Positions 8,883 to 17,596 of a DNA stretch of 64,000 nucleotides are shown here, piece by piece (positions within the stretch are counted from its first letter, which is position 1; the number at the start of each line of letters is the position of its first letter). The notes below the pieces were generated by a model, which saw only the letters and a program-made list of their open reading frames with translations, was not told the DNA's origin and searched no databases. The translations under genes and the position numbers were made by a program. Source of the DNA: Micrococcales bacterium (lineage in GTDB: Bacteria > Actinomycetota > Actinomycetes > Actinomycetales > Dermatophilaceae); assembly GCA_021287075.1 (NCBI GenBank), contig JAJTBD010000001.1:186001-250000 (forward strand). The letters run 5' to 3'.

Positions 8883-10044
8883 CGGAGACGGTGTGCGCCT
8901 GGAGCGAGTCATGCACCCCCGCCGCTGGCTAGCCCTGCTGGCCTCCGCGCTGCTTCTCGTCGCGCTCGGTTTCGGTCTAGGAGCCCGGTTCACCTCGCCC
9001 AACGAGATTGATGTGCCAGTGGTCGACTCCGTGCGGCCCGTCTTCGCAACGGCCGAGATGCGCTCCTTCGCCGTGGCCGAGTCGGTGACCGGGACCTTTG
9101 GCGCCGCGTCAACGGTTGAGGTTGCTGCCTTCAAGCCCCAGGGGACCGAGCGCGCCGTCGTCGACAGGGTCTACGTCAAGGTGGGCGATGAAGTGCGCCC
9201 CGGCAAACCCCTTGTGGCCATCTCCGGTCGTCCGCTGATCGCACTGGTGATGGATGTGCCCCTCTCCAGGTCGTTGACATACGGGGACAGGGGGCCCGAC
9301 GTCCTCAAGGTCTCATCGGCTCTGTCGCAGGCCGGGCTGCTCGGAGGAGCCCCCGACCAGGTCTACGGCCCCGTTCTACGTCAGGCAGTTGTCGACCTGT
9401 ATGCCGCGGCGGGCTTCACGCCGCCGACTGCTGCTGAGGCCGGGGAAGCTGCGGCGGGCGCCAAGACTGCCGCGCCGCTCCCGGCCGGCAGCAAGATCGA
9501 GATATCCGAGATCCAGCCGATCCGGGCCGGATCGCGGGTGGCGGCAGTCCCATCGGCGGGGGATCTGGTCGAGGGCTCTGACAAGCCGTTGCTGACCCTG
9601 TCCTCGGGAGCCGGGAAGGTGACGGCCCGGGTGCCCGTCAACAGCCGCGACAGTTTTGCGGTGGGACAACGGGTGACGGTCCAGGTGCCTGGGGCACAGG
9701 ACACCGCGGTAACCGGGAAGGTCGTGGCCGTCAGCGCCTTCCACGAGGCAGGCGAGAGCAAGTCCCTCCCTGGGTACGACGCCACCATCGTCTTGGACAA
9801 GGCGGCGGGATTCGACAGCGGCCAGAGCGTCCGCTGCACGGCCACAGTGGATGAGAGCACGAAGGCGCTTGGAGTGCCCGCGACAGCCGTGCGAGAGGAC
9901 TCCAAGGGCACCTTCGTGCAGGTCGCCGGGTCTGGTGCAGCCAGCACCCGCGTCCCCGTCCGGATCGGCGCCGAGTCCGATGGATGGGTCGCTGTGACCG
10001 GTGAGCCGCTGAAGGCCGGTGACCGTGTGCAGGTCTATCCGTGA
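8866..10044 (+). CDS. Efflux adaptor (HlyD/MacA-like) with peptidoglycan-binding-like domain
   Basis: A 392-residue protein with a short cytoplasmic start, one membrane segment (about 22-42) and a large outside part. It has a biotinyl-lipoyl-like hairpin around VDRVYVKVGDEVRPGKPLVAI, an inserted segment resembling a peptidoglycan-binding_1 domain (DVLKVSSALSQAGLL ... VYGPVLRQAVVDLY), and C-terminal beta domains ending GEPLKAGDRVQV. This architecture is common for adaptors paired with MacB-type ABC proteins in Gram-positive bacteria. The GTG start lies inside the lipoprotein gene and the stop overlaps the ATPase gene. It probably links the ABC permease to the cell wall. Confidence 0.8.
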   Translation: MSTADSGDGVRLERVMHPRRWLALLASALLLVALGFGLGARFTSPNEIDVPVVDSVRPVFATAEMRSFAVAESVTGTFGAASTVEVAAFKPQGTERAVVDRVYVKVGDEVRPGKPLVAISGRPLIALVMDVPLSRSLTYGDRGPDVLKVSSALSQAGLLGGAPDQVYGPVLRQAVVDLYAAAGFTPPTAAEAGEAAAGAKTAAPLPAGSKIEISEIQPIRAGSRVAAVPSAGDLVEGSDKPLLTLSSGAGKVTARVPVNSRDSFAVGQRVTVQVPGAQDTAVTGKVVAVSAFHEAGESKSLPGYDATIVLDKAAGFDSGQSVRCTATVDESTKALGVPATAVREDSKGTFVQVAGSGAASTRVPVRIGAESDGWVAVTGEPLKAGDRVQVYP

Positions 10045-10739
10045 ACGCCGATCCGGGCGGAGGCCTGCTGAGTCTGAGAGGGGTAGTGCGGGAGTTCGCC
10101 GGCCCACCACCGGTGCGCGCGCTCGACGGGGTTGATCTCGAACTGGGTCAGGGTGAGTACCTCGCGGTGCAAGGACCGTCTGGGGCAGGGAAGTCAACCC
10201 TCCTCAATGTCATCGGTCTGCTCGACCGCCCCAGCGCGGGTGCCTATGACGTCAATGGGCGTGCCACGGCCGCGCTGTCCGAGCGGGAGCGGGACCGGCT
10301 CCGCTCATCGATGTTCGGATTCGTCTTCCAGTCCTCCCACATGCTGCCCGGGCGCACGGTGGCCGCCAACGTCGCGCTGGCGCTCCAGATCCAAGGCATC
10401 GAACACGCCCGTCGGGCCGAACGTGTCGAAGATGCGCTGCGCTCTGTCGGGCTGCTGTCGCGGGCCAACGCGCCGACCTTCCAGCTCTCGGGGGGAGAGC
10501 GTCAGCGGGCGGCGATCGCGCGTGCGATTGTCGGTTGCCCGCGTGTCCTGCTCGCCGACGAGCCCACGGGCAATCTTGACCATGCCAACGCCACCGACGT
10601 GATAGCGCTCATGAGATCTGTTGTCACAGAGGGAATCTCGGTCGTGGTGATCACACACGACGATCGCGTTGCGCAGTCCGCAGACCGCACAGTCCAGCTG
10701 ATCGATGGACGGGTCCACGGCCACCTGAGGGCCTCATGA
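10041..10739 (+). CDS. ABC transporter ATP-binding protein, MacB/LolD type
   Basis: A 232-residue ATPase. Walker A GPSGAGKST at residues 45-53, a Q-loop in FGFVFQSSHMLPGRTV, signature LSGGERQRAAIARAI, Walker B RVLLADEPTGNLD, and switch His in VVITHD. The phrase PTGNLD is characteristic of the LolD/MacB/FtsE branch. It overlaps the genes on both sides by 4 bases, so it belongs to one transcript with the adaptor and permease. The substrate cannot be read from the sequence; the upstream secreted protein is one candidate. Confidence 0.92.
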   Translation: MNADPGGGLLSLRGVVREFAGPPPVRALDGVDLELGQGEYLAVQGPSGAGKSTLLNVIGLLDRPSAGAYDVNGRATAALSERERDRLRSSMFGFVFQSSHMLPGRTVAANVALALQIQGIEHARRAERVEDALRSVGLLSRANAPTFQLSGGERQRAAIARAIVGCPRVLLADEPTGNLDHANATDVIALMRSVVTEGISVVVITHDDRVAQSADRTVQLIDGRVHGHLRAS

Positions 10740-11941
10740 GCGTCTCGACAGGGCTCGACACCATCTCGGACGTGCTCAACTCGCTCATGGAGCGGCCGGT
10801 GAAGTCGCTGTTGATCGCCGCTGTGTTCGCCCTGGGCTCGGGTGGTTTCGTCAGCGCACTGGGGTTGAGCCAGACGGCATCTCACCAGATCACCCAGAAG
10901 CTGACGCCGCGCGACATCGATGAGGTCACCATCCGCGCGTCGGCCGGTGACGGCAACGAGGGCGCGCCGGCTCTGCCGGCGAACGCCAAGAACGCCCTCG
11001 CTGCGCTGGAGGGAGTGACCTCCGTCGGAGAGGCCGTGCCTCTCACCAGAGAGACCGCACGCGTCAGCCGCTGGGAGCAGCCCACGTCTGGCCAGGCGAG
11101 CGCCAACGCCCCGCAGGCGCTTGGTGTCGACACTAGTTGGCTCTCTCTCAACAGGGTCGTCTCGACTCCCGTGGGGACGCAGTGGCAGCTGCGGGACGCG
11201 AACGGTCTGCGGGACCAGGCCCTGGTCGGCGCAGTAGCGGCGCGGCGCCTCGGGCTGGGGTCTCCCGCCCCGGGTGTCTCGGTCTGGGTTGGCGGACGGA
11301 GATTCGACGTCATCGGTGTGGTCACCTCGGCGGGACGTCGGCCGGATGTCGACAACGCCGTGCTGGTGTCGTTGAGTGCCGCCAAAGCCATCGATCCGGC
11401 AGCGACGCCGGAGGTCGTGGTGCGAACGCGGCCCGGCTACGCAAGTGCGGTCGCAAAGGCCGCGCCGGTGGCAATCAGCGCCACTGCGCCGAGCCTGGTG
11501 CAGGTCGATCCGGTCCTGGACCTGTCCAACCTGCGCCGCGGGGTATCCACTGACCTGGACCGGATAGTCGCGATGGCCTCTGGGCTCGTGCTGCTGCTGG
11601 CTGGGCTCACCATCGCCAACGCGTCGGTCGTCTCTGTGCTCAACCGACGCGGCGAGATCGGCCTCAGACGGGCCCTCGGCGCCTCGAGGTGGAGCATCGC
11701 CCGGCTCTTCCTGCTCGAGGGAGGGGTGACCGGACTGGCAGGGGGCCTGATCGGGCTGCCGATCGGCATGGCCGTGGTGATAGCTGTCGCGGTGGCGCGC
11801 GGCTGGACCCCCGTCCTGTCGATGCAGCTGGTGCCACTGGCGCTGCTGACCGGCGCTGTCGCTGGGGTGCTCTTCTCTGCCTATCCCGCCTGGCGTGCGA
11901 CGAGGATCGAGCCCGCTGAGGCGGTTCGACAACGCGACTGA
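10736..11941 (+). CDS. ABC transporter permease, FtsX/MacB type
   Basis: A 401-residue permease. One N-terminal membrane segment (about 20-42), a large extracytoplasmic domain (about 45-270) and three C-terminal membrane segments carrying the FtsX-domain phrase RRGEIGLRRALGASRWSIARLF and a YPAWRATRIEPAEAVR ending, both typical of MacB-like permeases. ATG overlaps the ATPase stop (ATGA). MacB-type proteins usually work as mechanotransmitters for export of peptides, lipoproteins or toxic compounds rather than as importers. A hairpin terminator follows at once. Confidence 0.92.
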   Translation: MSVSTGLDTISDVLNSLMERPVKSLLIAAVFALGSGGFVSALGLSQTASHQITQKLTPRDIDEVTIRASAGDGNEGAPALPANAKNALAALEGVTSVGEAVPLTRETARVSRWEQPTSGQASANAPQALGVDTSWLSLNRVVSTPVGTQWQLRDANGLRDQALVGAVAARRLGLGSPAPGVSVWVGGRRFDVIGVVTSAGRRPDVDNAVLVSLSAAKAIDPAATPEVVVRTRPGYASAVAKAAPVAISATAPSLVQVDPVLDLSNLRRGVSTDLDRIVAMASGLVLLLAGLTIANASVVSVLNRRGEIGLRRALGASRWSIARLFLLEGGVTGLAGGLIGLPIGMAVVIAVAVARGWTPVLSMQLVPLALLTGAVAGVLFSAYPAWRATRIEPAEAVRQRD

Positions 11942-11957
11942 GGGCAATCAGGGCGAC

Positions 11958-11988
11958 GGCGCGGCATACCTCTGGCGTATGCCGCGCC
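11958..11988 (+). terminator. Hairpin terminator built from two inverted GTATGCCGC motifs
   Basis: Twelve-base perfect inverted repeat (11958-11969 and 11977-11988, GGCGCGGCATAC / GTATGCCGCGCC) with a 7-base loop, 17 bases after the permease stop. No T-tract follows. It closes the accessory operon. Confidence 0.6.
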
Positions 11989-12045
11989 GACCTGCAAGCC
12001 TTGCCTGCCAGGGTGTCGACGCACACCGTGATGGGGGAGAGGCAC

Positions 12046-12979
12046 GTGAAACGGATCGACATCTCACCGGTGGGGCTGGGCAGGGTCCGCTGGCAGCGGT
12101 CACCGCTGTTCGAGCTCACGTCGCTGGTGCGTGCCGGTCTGTCGGGGCGGCCTCACCCCGTGGCCGGTGACGTGCGCGCGGAGGTGCTGCGTGCTCTCGC
12201 CGACCCCCGGGCTGCGGTCGTCGCCGACCTCGCACCGCCCCGTGGGCGCGGTGCCTTCCCGCTCGTCACCGTCCCACCCGTGCTCGGGGAGGACACCCTG
12301 GAGGCGGAGCTCGCCGCGGTGGCGGGGCGGACCCGCGACCAGATCGACGCGGAGCTGGTGCCCCTGACGCGCCCCATCACGCCGCGGCTGCGCCGTCTGC
12401 ACCAGGAGCAGCGACTGGGCGAGGAGACCGCGCGGGCGCTGCGCCACCTCTGGGACTCGCTGATGGCGCCCAGGTGGCCCGAGGTGCGGCGGGCGCTGCA
12501 CGAGGACATCGCCGTGACCTGGCGCGGTCGGATCGTCCGGGCTGGCGGGGGCGCTGGCCGCGCTGCACCCCCGCCTGCACTGGACGGCGCCGGGACGACT
12601 GGTCGTCGACAAGCCGATCACCGGACACAAGGACCTCGGCGACGACGGCCTGGTGCTGATCCCCTCGGTGATGTGCCTCGACGAGCCCCTGATCGCCCTC
12701 GACGAGGCGATCCCCGCGCTGTCGTATGCCGTGCGCCGGCCCGGCCGCGCGCGCCGGGCCCCCAGCGGGGACAGCGCGCAGTCGGCGCTGATCGGGGCGA
12801 CCCGCTCGCGCGTGCTCACCGCAGTGGGTGAGGGCGCGACCACCACCCAGCTCGCCCGCGGCCTCGACCTGCCGACGTCGACCGGCTCGTCGCACCTCGC
12901 GGTGCTGCACTGCGCCGGCCTGGTCAGCCGGTCCCGAGAGGGCAAGTCGGTGGTCTATCGGACCCTGCCGACCCGGTGA
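12046..12979 (+). pseudogene. ArsR-type transcriptional regulator (DUF5937-like N-terminus), frameshifted
   Basis: Two reading frames together make one regulator of about 310 residues. The first runs from GTG 12046 (after GGGGGA) through RIDISPVGLGRVRW and LHEDIAVTWRGRIVRAGG; the second resumes ALAALHPRLHW and continues to a winged-helix domain, TRSRVLTAVGEGATTTQLAR ... SSHLAVLHCAGLV. The switch falls in a run of five G at 12547-12551 and needs one extra base there. The combination resembles actinomycete ArsR regulators with a DUF5937 region. Either a recent inactivating insertion or a homopolymer sequencing error. It could have controlled the transporter operon upstream. Confidence 0.7.
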
Positions 12980-12982
12980 GTC

Positions 12983-13478
12983 CTAGAGCGGCAGGCGCGT
13001 GTTCTGGTCGGCGATGACGACCCACTTGCCCTTGTCCCGGGTCCAGGTGAGCGCGAAGAGAGCGTGGGAGGTCGAGGTGACATTGCCGGCCGCGTCGTAC
13101 TCCTTGTAGACGTAGTCGACCGATGCCCAGGCGGTCTTGCAGCCCTCGACATCGGTGTGGATGACGGTGTTGTCCTGCGTCCAGGTCGTGCTCGAGGCGA
13201 ACCAGCTCTTGTGGAATGCCATGAACGCGTCCTTGCCGTAGCGGGTGTTGCCGCTGGGGAAGATCAGAACGACGTCCTCGTCGATCGTCGGCTCGAGCTT
13301 GGCCAGGTCCCGCTCGCTGAGCGCGGTCAGGTGGGTGTCCAGGGCCTGCTCGAACTGCGCCTGGCACCCGGTGGACTTGCCCTCCGGTGCCGGCGGCGCC
13401 GACGGGGACGGCCGAGAGGGTCAGGGCGCCGGCGGCGATGACGGAGCCGGCGACGAGGCGGGAGAGCGTGGCGGGCAT
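12983..13478 (-). pseudogene. Secreted NTF2/SnoaL-like protein, frameshifted
   Basis: Read on the minus strand, an ATG at 13478 opens a signal peptide (MPATLSRLVAGSVIAAGALT, cleavage near VGAAG). The mature domain is in another frame: KSTGCQAQFEQALDTHL, then LAKLEPTIDEDVVLIFP, GKDAFMAFHKSWF, and HALFALTWTRDKGKWVVIAD, the pattern of a DUF4440/SnoaL-like NTF2 fold. The frames join if one G of the GGG at 13380-13382 is removed. As in the neighbouring regulator, the lesion is a +1 in a G run, so sequencing error is a real alternative to true decay. It converges with the regulator, 3 bases apart. Confidence 0.65.
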
Positions 13479-13587
13479 GGCGGGTCCTTCCGGTGCGGGG
13501 CCCCGGATGGGCCCGGCTGCCGTCACCCAATCGCCGGTGGCGGCAGCCGGCCAATCCTTTCGACCAGGCCCGCAAGGTCCCGTGCGC

Positions 13588-15279
13588 TCAGCCGCCGAAC
13601 TCGTCCAGCCCGGCCTGCGCCATCTTGAGCAGGGACTGGGCGGACTCCAGCTCGGACTGGAGTCGGGCGCGCTTGTTGTCGTCGGCGCTCTCGATCTGCT
13701 TCTCGAGCTTGGCGACCTTGTCCTGGAGCTGGCCGACGAGGCTGGACGCGCGGGCGGCCACCTCGGGGTTGGTGCGCTGCCACTTCTTGTCCTCGGCCTC
13801 GCGAACGGCGGACTCGATGCGGCGCAGCCCCTTCTCGACACGGTCCATGTCGCCGCGGGGCACCTTGCCGGCGGTCTCCCACTTGTCCTGGATGACGCGC
13901 AGCTGGGCCTTGGCCTGGTCGAGGTCCTTGACCGGCAGGATCTGCTGGGCGTCGGCGAGCAGCTGCTCCTTGACGGCCAGGTTGGCGCGGTACTCCTCGT
14001 CCTCGGCGGCGGCCACCTCGTCCTTGGCGGCGAAGAAGGCGTCCTGCGCGGCCTTGAAGCGCGCCCACAGCGCGTCGTCGTCGGCGCGGGAGGCGCGGCC
14101 GGCCTTGCGCCAGCGGTCCATCAGCCGCTTGTATGCCGTGGCCGTCGGGCCCCAGTCGGTGCTGCCCTGGAGCGCCTCGGCCTCGGCGACCAGCTCCTCC
14201 TTGGCCGACTTGGCCTCGGCGTGGGTCTCGTCGAGCTGGGCGAAGTAGACCCGACGCGCCTTGTCGAACCGGTTGCGGGCGTGCGAGAAGCGCTGCCACA
14301 GCTCGTTCTCGGACGGCTTGTCGAGCTTGGCGCCGCTGCGCTGGTGCTGCTTCCACTCCTCGAGGAGCTCGCGCATTCGGGCGCCCGACTGCTTCCACTG
14401 GACCTTCTCCGAGGGCTGACCGGCGATCTTCTCCGCCTCGGCGACGATCCTCTCGCGCTCACCCTTGGCGACCTCGCGGGCGGCGGCGCGGTCGGCCTGC
14501 TCCTGCTCACGCTTGGTGGCCAGACCGGCCTCGATCTCCTGGACGCGGGAGGACAGCGCCGCGAGGTCGCCCACGACCTTGGGCTCGGTCGCCTGCTCCT
14601 TGAGGGTCTTCAGGCCATCGGCCACCTCGCGGCTGCCGACCTCGGGCAGCTGCATGCGCTGCTGGAGCAGCTCGGCCGAGGCATAGATCTCGTCGTACTT
14701 GCGGGCGTAGTACTGGAGGGCCTCGTCGTGGCTGCCGGCGACATAGGTGCCGACCTCACGCTCGCCCTCGCCCTCGCGGACGAAGACCTTGCCCTCCTCG
14801 TCGACCCGGCCGAATGCCGCGGAGTCGGAGTGGGGGTGGGCCACCGCCGCGGGAGCGGCCGGAGCGTGCACCACCTTGCGCAGCGCGGCCGGCGAGGGGA
14901 TGGCGGTCGGCTTCGGCGAGGCCGGGACGGCCGGGGCTGGGACCGGTGCGGCAGGAGCCTCCGCCTCCTCGACCGGGGGGATCTCGGCGCCGGCCATGGC
15001 GGGCGCGGCCTCGGGCTCCTCGGGAGCGGGCGTCTCCAGCGACTCCGGTGTGGCGGGCTCGCTGTCACCGGGGATCGTGTCGGGCAGACCCGGCTCCTCG
15101 TCGACCGGTGCCGCCTCGACAGGGGGTGCGGCCGCCTCGGTGGGCGCGTCCTCTCCGGAGGGGGTCGCCTCGGCCGGGTCGGCGGTCGGCTGGGTCTCCT
15201 GGGTCGCCTCGTCGGCGCTGGTCTCCAGCGTCGGCTCGGCGGCGGCGGTCTCGTCGGGGGTCGGGGTGTGGTCGCTCAC
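13588..15279 (-). CDS. DUF349 domain protein
   Basis: A 563-residue soluble protein. The first 200 residues are an acidic Glu/Pro/Ala/Thr-rich low-complexity region. The rest is several DUF349 repeats, visible as recurring W-K-x-x-G-x-x-x-R and LWxRF phrases (KVQWKQSGARMRELLEEW, SENELWQRFSHARNRFD, WGPTATAYKRLMDRWRKAGR, DALWARFKAAQDAFF). It ends in a coiled coil (LVGQLQDKVAKLEKQIESAD). The molecular function of DUF349 is not established. It is commonly found near rel and hisS in actinomycetes, as here. GTG start preceded by GAGGG. Confidence 0.88.
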   Translation of the reverse strand: MSDHTPTPDETAAAEPTLETSADEATQETQPTADPAEATPSGEDAPTEAAAPPVEAAPVDEEPGLPDTIPGDSEPATPESLETPAPEEPEAAPAMAGAEIPPVEEAEAPAAPVPAPAVPASPKPTAIPSPAALRKVVHAPAAPAAVAHPHSDSAAFGRVDEEGKVFVREGEGEREVGTYVAGSHDEALQYYARKYDEIYASAELLQQRMQLPEVGSREVADGLKTLKEQATEPKVVGDLAALSSRVQEIEAGLATKREQEQADRAAAREVAKGERERIVAEAEKIAGQPSEKVQWKQSGARMRELLEEWKQHQRSGAKLDKPSENELWQRFSHARNRFDKARRVYFAQLDETHAEAKSAKEELVAEAEALQGSTDWGPTATAYKRLMDRWRKAGRASRADDDALWARFKAAQDAFFAAKDEVAAAEDEEYRANLAVKEQLLADAQQILPVKDLDQAKAQLRVIQDKWETAGKVPRGDMDRVEKGLRRIESAVREAEDKKWQRTNPEVAARASSLVGQLQDKVAKLEKQIESADDNKRARLQSELESAQSLLKMAQAGLDEFGG

Positions 15280-15416
15280 GTGAGGGCCCTCATCGTCAGG
15301 CCTGGCCCGGGGGCCAGGCGTCGGTGCGCAGTGCCGCCGGAGGCGGCGGTGTCACGGCATACGGCACCGCAACACATCACGACAATAGTCACTCAACCGG
15401 TGAATCGGGCAGGAGA

Positions 15417-15422
15417 TAGGCT
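15417..15422 (+). promoter_or_regulatory. -10 box TAGGCT, leaderless promoter of the MBL-hisS operon
   Basis: TAGGCT ends 6 bases before the GTG at 15429. The 149-base gap to the divergent DUF349 gene also holds a CGGCATAC motif at 15355 and an AT-richer patch (15371-15400). Confidence 0.6.
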
Positions 15423-15428
15423 CTGCCG

Positions 15429-16130
15429 GTGCTCACCATCGCCTTTCCCGCCGCTGCGTTCGCCACGAACTGCTATGTCATCGCGGCGGGCCCGGGGGAG
15501 GAGTGCCTGGTCGTCGACCCCGGCATCGGCATCGAGGAGACCCTGCGCTCGGTCCTGGCCGAGCACCGGCTCAGGCCCGCCGCGGTGCTGCTCACCCACG
15601 GCCACGTCGACCATGTCTTCTCGGTGACGCCCGTCTGCGGTGCCGACACCGCGGCATTTATCCATGCTGAGGACCGCTATCGCCTGGCCGACCCGCTGGC
15701 GAGCCTCGACCAGGGGCTGCTGGCCATGTTCGAGCAGCAGTTTGGCAAGGCGGCCACCTGGACGGAGCCGAGCAATGTCGTCGAGGTGCGCGACAGGGAG
15801 ACCCTGACCCTGGCCGGCTTCGACATCGAGGTCCTGCACTCGCCCGGGCACACCGAGGGCTCGGTGATGTTCGGGCTGCCGACCGTGCCCGACGGCATAC
15901 CCGACGAGGTCGGGGTGACCTCCACGATGGTGACCGGCGATGTGCTCTTCGCCGGGTCCATCGGCCGCACCGACCTCCCTGGCGGCGACAACGCAGCCAT
16001 GCAGCGCTCGCTGCGCGATGTCGTCCTGCCCCTGCCCAACTCCACCCTCGTCCTGCCCGGTCACGGCCCCGCCTCGACCATGGCCCGCGAGCGCGCCACC
16101 AACCCATATCTGCAAGGACTCACCGCGTGA
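15429..16130 (+). CDS. MBL-fold metallo-hydrolase (glyoxalase II-like)
   Basis: A 233-residue cytoplasmic hydrolase. The zinc motif THGHVDH sits at about residues 57-63, with further metal ligands in HSPGHTEGS, VTGDVLFAGSIGRTDL and LPGHGPAST. This is the YcbL/glyoxalase-II-like branch, which hydrolyses thioesters such as S-lactoylglutathione-type compounds; the actual substrate is unknown. GTG start with leaderless -10 box; the stop overlaps the hisS start (GTGA), so both are co-transcribed, as in M. tuberculosis Rv2581c-hisS. Confidence 0.9.
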   Translation: MLTIAFPAAAFATNCYVIAAGPGEECLVVDPGIGIEETLRSVLAEHRLRPAAVLLTHGHVDHVFSVTPVCGADTAAFIHAEDRYRLADPLASLDQGLLAMFEQQFGKAATWTEPSNVVEVRDRETLTLAGFDIEVLHSPGHTEGSVMFGLPTVPDGIPDEVGVTSTMVTGDVLFAGSIGRTDLPGGDNAAMQRSLRDVVLPLPNSTLVLPGHGPASTMARERATNPYLQGLTA

Positions 16131-17476
16131 ACGCCCCCCGCACCAAGATCGCCCCGCTGTCCGGCTTCCCGGAGCACCTGCCCGCCGAGCGGATCGTCGA
16201 GCAGCACTTCATCGACGTCATCCGGCGCACCTTCGAGCTGCACGGCTTCCCCTCGATCGAGACGCGCGCCGTGGAGCCGGTCGAGCGGCTGGTCGGCAAG
16301 GGCGGCGACGCCGACAAGGAGATCTATGCCGTCTCCCGTCTCGCGGGCGACGCCGAGGGCGGCGAGGCCGAGCTCGGGCTGCACTTCGACCTCACGGTGC
16401 CCTTCGCGCGCTATGTCCTCGAGAACGCCGGGAAGCTGACCTTCCCCTTCCGCCGCCACCAGATCCAGAAGGTCTGGCGTGGCGAGCGGCCGCAGGAGGG
16501 CCGCTACCGCGAGTTCGTCCAGTGCGACATCGACGTCGTCGACGTCGACCAGCTCAGCCCGCACTTCGAGGCCGAGATGCCGCTGGTGATGGCCGAGATC
16601 TTCGCCCTGCTGCCCGTCGGCCGGATGACGATCCAGGTGAGCAACCGCAAGATCCCCGAGGGCTTCTATCGGGGGATCGGCATCGAGGACGTCGCAGGCA
16701 CCCTGCGCATCGTCGACAAGCTCGACAAGGTCGGGCCCGAGGCCATCACCGCGATGCTCATCGAGGCCGGCCGCACGCCCGAGCAGGCCGCCCAGTGCCT
16801 GGCCCTGGCCGCGATCCGCACCGAAGACCTGTCCTTTGTCGACCAGGTGCGCGCCCTCGGGGTCGAGCACCCGACGCTCGACGAGGGTCTCGAGGCGCTG
16901 GCCGCGGTCATCCAGGCCGGCCTGGACAACGCCCCCGGCGCGATGGTCGCCGACCTCAAGATCGCCCGCGGACTCGACTACTACACGGGCACGGTCTATG
17001 AGACCCAGCTCGAGGGCTATGAGTCGTGGGGATCGTTCTGCTCCGGCGGCCGCTATGACGCCCTCGCCTCCGACGGCCGCACGACCTATCCCGGCGTCGG
17101 CATCTCGATCGGGCTCTCGCGTCTGCTCGGGCTCCTGCTCGGCAAGGGCCTGGTCAGCGCCAGCCGCGCCACCCCGGCCGCCGTGCTCATCGCCGTCAAC
17201 GACGAGGACTCACGCCCCACCTCGCTGCGCATCGCCACGGCGCTGCGGCAGCGCGGCATACCGTGTGAGGTCGCTCCCAAGCCGGCGAAGTTCGGCAAGC
17301 AGATCCGCTTCGCCGAGCGCCGCGGCATCCCGTTTGTCTGGTTCCCGGCCTCCGGCGAGCACGGCGACCAGGTCAAGGACATCCGCACCGGCGAGCAGGT
17401 CGACGCCGACGCCGCCGAGTGGACCTGCCCCGCCGAGGACCTGCACCCCCAGCTCATCAGCCACTGGGACGACTGA
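16127..17476 (+). CDS. hisS: Histidine--tRNA ligase
   Basis: Charges tRNA-His. The 449-residue class II synthetase shows motif 1 around HGFPSIETRAVEPVE, motif 2 around HQIQKVWRGERPQEGRYREF, the histidine-specific ARGLDYYTGTVYE phrase, and motif 3 GVGISIGLSRL. The C-terminal anticodon-binding domain begins around AAVLIAVNDE. GTG start overlaps the upstream hydrolase. A long inverted repeat follows. Confidence 0.96.
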   Translation: MNAPRTKIAPLSGFPEHLPAERIVEQHFIDVIRRTFELHGFPSIETRAVEPVERLVGKGGDADKEIYAVSRLAGDAEGGEAELGLHFDLTVPFARYVLENAGKLTFPFRRHQIQKVWRGERPQEGRYREFVQCDIDVVDVDQLSPHFEAEMPLVMAEIFALLPVGRMTIQVSNRKIPEGFYRGIGIEDVAGTLRIVDKLDKVGPEAITAMLIEAGRTPEQAAQCLALAAIRTEDLSFVDQVRALGVEHPTLDEGLEALAAVIQAGLDNAPGAMVADLKIARGLDYYTGTVYETQLEGYESWGSFCSGGRYDALASDGRTTYPGVGISIGLSRLLGLLLGKGLVSASRATPAAVLIAVNDEDSRPTSLRIATALRQRGIPCEVAPKPAKFGKQIRFAERRGIPFVWFPASGEHGDQVKDIRTGEQVDADAAEWTCPAEDLHPQLISHWDD

Positions 17477-17486
17477 CCCGCAGAAC

Positions 17487-17568
17487 GACGACCACGGTCG
17501 CGCGCTGAGCGGCGGTCGTCGCGAGTCGTGAGCACGGCGTTGCGCTGTGGGCGGCGACCGTGGTCGTC
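17487..17568. terminator. Bidirectional terminator, 15-bp perfect stem
   Basis: GACGACCACGGTCGC (17487-17501) and its exact reverse complement (17554-17568) flank a 52-base loop, midway between convergent hisS and the gene at 17597-18208. No T-tract is present on either side. Confidence 0.5.
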
Positions 17569-17596
17569 ACGGTGCGCGGGTATGCCGCCCGCTCAC

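Noticed and set aside
12474-12659. Third short frame across the broken ArsR gene
   Set aside because: Arg/Ser-rich product of the unused frame; the two other frames together restore a known protein family.
13387-15627. Plus-strand open frame of 746 codons across the DUF349 gene
   Set aside because: Antisense of the DUF349 gene; low-complexity Leu/Gly/Arg product with no start signal.
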